The notes under the pieces: model-generated
What the model was told of the DNA's origin: nothing
The model's database searches: none
The model's input: the letters and a program-made list of their open reading frames with translations, nothing else
Position numbers and translations under genes: made by a program
NCBI GenBank assembly: GCA_944393345.1
Contig: CALXZW010000074.1
Coordinates: 1-6,340, forward strand
DNA from: an uncultured Clostridia bacterium
Lineage (GTDB): Bacteria; Bacillota; Clostridia; TANB77; CAG-508
Direction: 5' to 3'
Length of the DNA: 6,340 bases
Shown: piece by piece, positions 5,463 through 6,340 of the stretch
How the letters are laid out: each line of letters begins with the position of its first letter
Numbering within the stretch: the first letter of the stretch is position 1

Positions 5463-6335
5463 ATGAAATCTTTATGTATAAAAACTAATGATCCAGAATT
5501 GTTAACATATCTACTAAATGAATTAAAATCTTTAGAATTAGATAATGTTTATTTTTCTTGCAAAAAATTCAAATTCTATAAGAATATAATTATTCATTAT
5601 ACTGGGCTTGATAACAATATTTTTCTTGATAAAATTTGTTCTTTATTATCTTTTTTAATTATTGATGAATTAGAAGAAAATTTCTTTAAAAAACTTATTA
5701 ATCAAAATTATTTTTATTTTAATTCTAAAGAAAAATATAAAATTCTACAAAATTGTTTTGACATAAATTGTATAGACTTTTCTGAGGAGTTTGATAAAAA
5801 ATTTAAATGTATTTATGAAAGTTTTTATTCCTACTTACTCAATAAAAAAAGTATTGTTTTAACTGGATTTATAAATTTTAGATTGCAATCATATTTTAAA
5901 ATTTTAGATGAAATAGTAAATCAAGCTGTTAATAGTTTTATAATAGAAAAGGAATATTTTGAATTTATATCATTATTAAAATTATATATAAATTCTGAAA
6001 ATTCTAAATGCACTACAGTTCATTTAATATACTCTAATTCTAATTCAATATTATTAGATGAAAATAAAAATGTTATTAATCTTTCTGATGATATATTTAA
6101 AGTTAAATATCTTAGTGATATAACTTTTTCTTCAAATGATTATACTCTAAATTCACTATTAAATTTACTTCCTCAAAAAATATATATACATTTAATAGAT
6201 AATTGCATAGATGAGTTTATAAATACTTTAAATTTGATTTTTACTAATAGAATTTGTTTGTGCAATGATTGTAATATTTGTAATTTATATAGAACTATTT
6301 ATTCTAAATCTTATTCCAAAGAAAAAACAAAATAG
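5463..6335 (+). CDS. ytxC: YtxC-like putative sporulation protein
   Basis: 290-residue protein recognised as YtxC-like, a family found in endospore formers and of unknown biochemical role. The conserved core is VLTGFINFRLQSYF (132-145), then VNQAVNSF (152-159) and EKEYFEFISLLKLYI (162-176), followed by VHLIY (186-190) and LLDENKNVI (197-205). Near the end, LLNLLPQKIYIHL (232-244) and NLIFTNRICLC (257-267) match the usual family ending. The final part has four closely spaced cysteines, Cys265, 267, 270 and 273 (C-x-C-x2-C-x2-C), which could bind a metal. No signal peptide or clear membrane segment is seen, although 58-68 is hydrophobic. The amino-terminal 120 residues are weakly conserved and rich in Lys, Asn, Phe and Tyr, as expected from the base composition. 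It stands alone after the terminator and ends 5 bp before the window edge. The family call rests on recalled conserved motifs; the function is unknown. Confidence 0.84.
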   Translation: MKSLCIKTNDPELLTYLLNELKSLELDNVYFSCKKFKFYKNIIIHYTGLDNNIFLDKICSLLSFLIIDELEENFFKKLINQNYFYFNSKEKYKILQNCFDINCIDFSEEFDKKFKCIYESFYSYLLNKKSIVLTGFINFRLQSYFKILDEIVNQAVNSFIIEKEYFEFISLLKLYINSENSKCTTVHLIYSNSNSILLDENKNVINLSDDIFKVKYLSDITFSSNDYTLNSLLNLLPQKIYIHLIDNCIDEFINTLNLIFTNRICLCNDCNICNLYRTIYSKSYSKEKTK

Positions 6336-6340
6336 TTAAA

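Overview
The window looks like a chromosomal segment of a very AT-rich, spore-forming Bacillota bacterium, most likely Clostridia. The evidence is an amino-terminal sporulation sigma factor SigH at the left edge, a YtxC-family sporulation-associated protein at the right edge, strong GGAGG-type ribosome binding sites, AT-rich codon use and standard code use (TGG for Trp, TGA as a stop). The exact lineage cannot be named from the sequence alone. No RNA gene, mobile element, CRISPR array or phage gene is visible.

Layout. Three genes run leftward and three run rightward from a divergent intergenic region at 2546-2685. Leftward, in transcription order: an alpha/beta hydrolase (1664-2545), then after only 12 bp a Mbeg1-like (DUF2974) serine-hydrolase-fold protein (575-1651), then sigH (516 to the left edge, cut before sigma region 4). 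The hydrolase has a good sigma-A promoter candidate. sigH has its own perfect-consensus promoter (TTGACA, 17 bp, TATAAT), whose -35 box contains the stop codon of the Mbeg1-like gene. Rightward: a DUF4912 protein with a lysine-rich, probably disordered amino-terminal tail (2686-3621), a GH57-family 1,4-alpha-glucan branching enzyme (3728-5311), an intrinsic terminator (5322-5354), then a ytxC-like gene (5463-6335) with a possible promoter of its own.

How the genes fit together. The DUF4912 and GH57 genes form a glycan (glycogen-like polymer) module in which the DUF4912 protein is probably an accessory factor; a hairpin lies between them. The leftward unit couples two predicted serine hydrolases to the master early-sporulation sigma factor, at least by position. 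The ytxC-like gene closes the window with a second sporulation-linked function. The genes are mostly recognisable families. The less ordinary signals are an A15 tract in the hydrolase coding strand, where any one-base slip ends translation before the catalytic histidine, the consensus promoter of sigH, the polycationic tail of the DUF4912 protein and the inter-gene hairpin.
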